DNA of 64,000 nucleotides, from contig CAJINV010000015.1 of the NCBI GenBank assembly GCA_905178155.1, forward strand, positions 186,001 to 250,000, given 5' to 3'. A program made the position numbers and the translations under genes. Positions 63,754 through 64,000 of this stretch are shown piece by piece. A model generated the notes under the pieces. The model was given only the letters and a program-made list of their open reading frames with translations, was not told the DNA's origin and searched no databases. How positions within the stretch are numbered: position 1 is the first letter of the stretch; each line of letters begins with the position of its first letter. Source of the stretch: Amoebophrya sp. A120. Its lineage: Eukaryota; Sar; Dinophyceae; Syndiniales; Amoebophryaceae.

Positions 63754-64000
63754 TATGGCGATGTCAATTATCTCAACAGAAACGTTCTCAAAAGTTTTTG
63801 GATAGCTACTTGAGATGCCTACTTATGTAGCTACTTTCTATGTGCTACAGTAGCTAGCTTGAGTGCATGCATTAGATAGATCAGCGAAATTATAGGTAAG
63901 GCCATGGTCCGCCAATCTGTTGCTTCCCGGACTCTTCGAAGGTTGGTTTGACCTCACAGAGGGCACCTCTGAGGGGTACCTCTGAGGGTACCTCCAGAGG
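63754..64000. other. Probable start of a further intron, cut by the window edge
   Basis: The giant gene's frame is open to 63753 and meets a stop exactly where a TATGG tip begins at 63754, as at the known introners. The sequence beyond has short GTAGCTAC words and, at 63961-64000, three tandem GGTACCTCTGAGG-like units, and matches none of families A-I. It may instead be the gene's 5' flank. Confidence 0.4.

Larger units (their letters stand above)
55405..63753 (-). other. Giant protein: region before the motor
   Basis: About 1,420 codons in 13 exons, the outermost of them 63503-63753. Readable pieces include VVNDFEKFYRKHVASLAQ, KNFPDVLLENGEEVEEN, NPVDGPARVAAAEWLHCVF and RRIHEMDKRKLRNYAFW. 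The exon 58650-59350 is Ala/Gly/Ser/Pro-rich with a basic patch KSKARPKKKSKAQ. The exon 55671-56122 (ENVGSTTAGYWALDRPY, then long helices) leads directly into the motor. I recognise no family. Confidence 0.6.

Noticed and set aside
4453-63502. Conserved peptide NVWVWKN / QTQTFLHLI in many frames as a protein domain
   Set aside because: It is the translation of family A introner arms (TGTCTGGGTCTGG and its complement), not coding sequence.
1-64000. tRNA, rRNA, riboswitches, bacterial promoters or operons
   Set aside because: None seen; the intron-dense gene structure is eukaryotic and no structured RNA gene could be supported.

Overview
The window looks like a nuclear chromosome segment of a protist, most likely a dinoflagellate relative and possibly a parasitic syndinian such as Amoebophrya. 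The main reason is that almost every intron is a member of a repeated, terminally inverted element family (an introner). Introners with non-canonical splice sites are known from that lineage. The species call is an inference; no rRNA, tRNA or other marker gene is present.

Layout. Positions 1-685 (minus strand) hold the 5' end of a small gene that runs off the left edge and contains one introner. Positions 686-4418 are intergenic and repeat-rich: palindromic AGGAGATTCTCC clusters, a pyrimidine tract, and a degenerate satellite of about 92 bp. Positions 4419-63753 (minus strand) are one giant gene whose stop codon is at 4419-4421 and whose 5' end lies beyond the right edge. It has about 104 exons and roughly 10,000 codons in view (about 30.2 kb coding, 29 kb intron; hand estimate). 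Positions 63754-64000 look like the start of another intron or intergenic repeat.

The giant protein has a complete SecA-type DEAD-box motor near its N-terminal part: GEGKT, SSPVLAKRD, DEVD, GVTGTLG, STNLAGRGTD, GGLHV and LGRTSRQG. This is followed by glycine-zipper hydrophobic segments and a C-terminal part of about 7,500 residues of charged, coiled-coil-like and low-complexity sequence that I do not recognise. It is unlike the ~900-residue bacterial SecA in size and surroundings, so its job is unknown.

I located 102 introners inside this gene and classed them by their inverted ends: A 44, B 16, D 13, C 10, E 6, G 4, F 3, H 2, I 2, and two singletons (J, L). All begin with TA-type ends (usually TATC or TATG, ending GATA or CATA). 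They are bounded by a 5-bp direct repeat: 81 exact, 20 with 4 of 5 matching, 1 with 3 of 5. At every one of the 102 sites, removing the element plus one copy of the 5-bp repeat restores a single open reading frame. Elements of the same type sit in both orientations, so the palindromic ends, not a directional splice signal, appear to define the intron. In the entries below, 'flanks' are the 5-bp repeats on the plus strand (left/right) and 'joins' gives the residues brought together on the minus strand. Family A interiors fall into types A1-A4, and 'fwd' and 'rev' give their relative orientation.

Two introners have grown by taking in other DNA. The one at 57151-58339 holds an 859-bp inverted-repeat transposon with its own 5-bp duplication. 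The one at 16653-18489 holds a 96-bp hairpin tandem array and GT-rich repeats.
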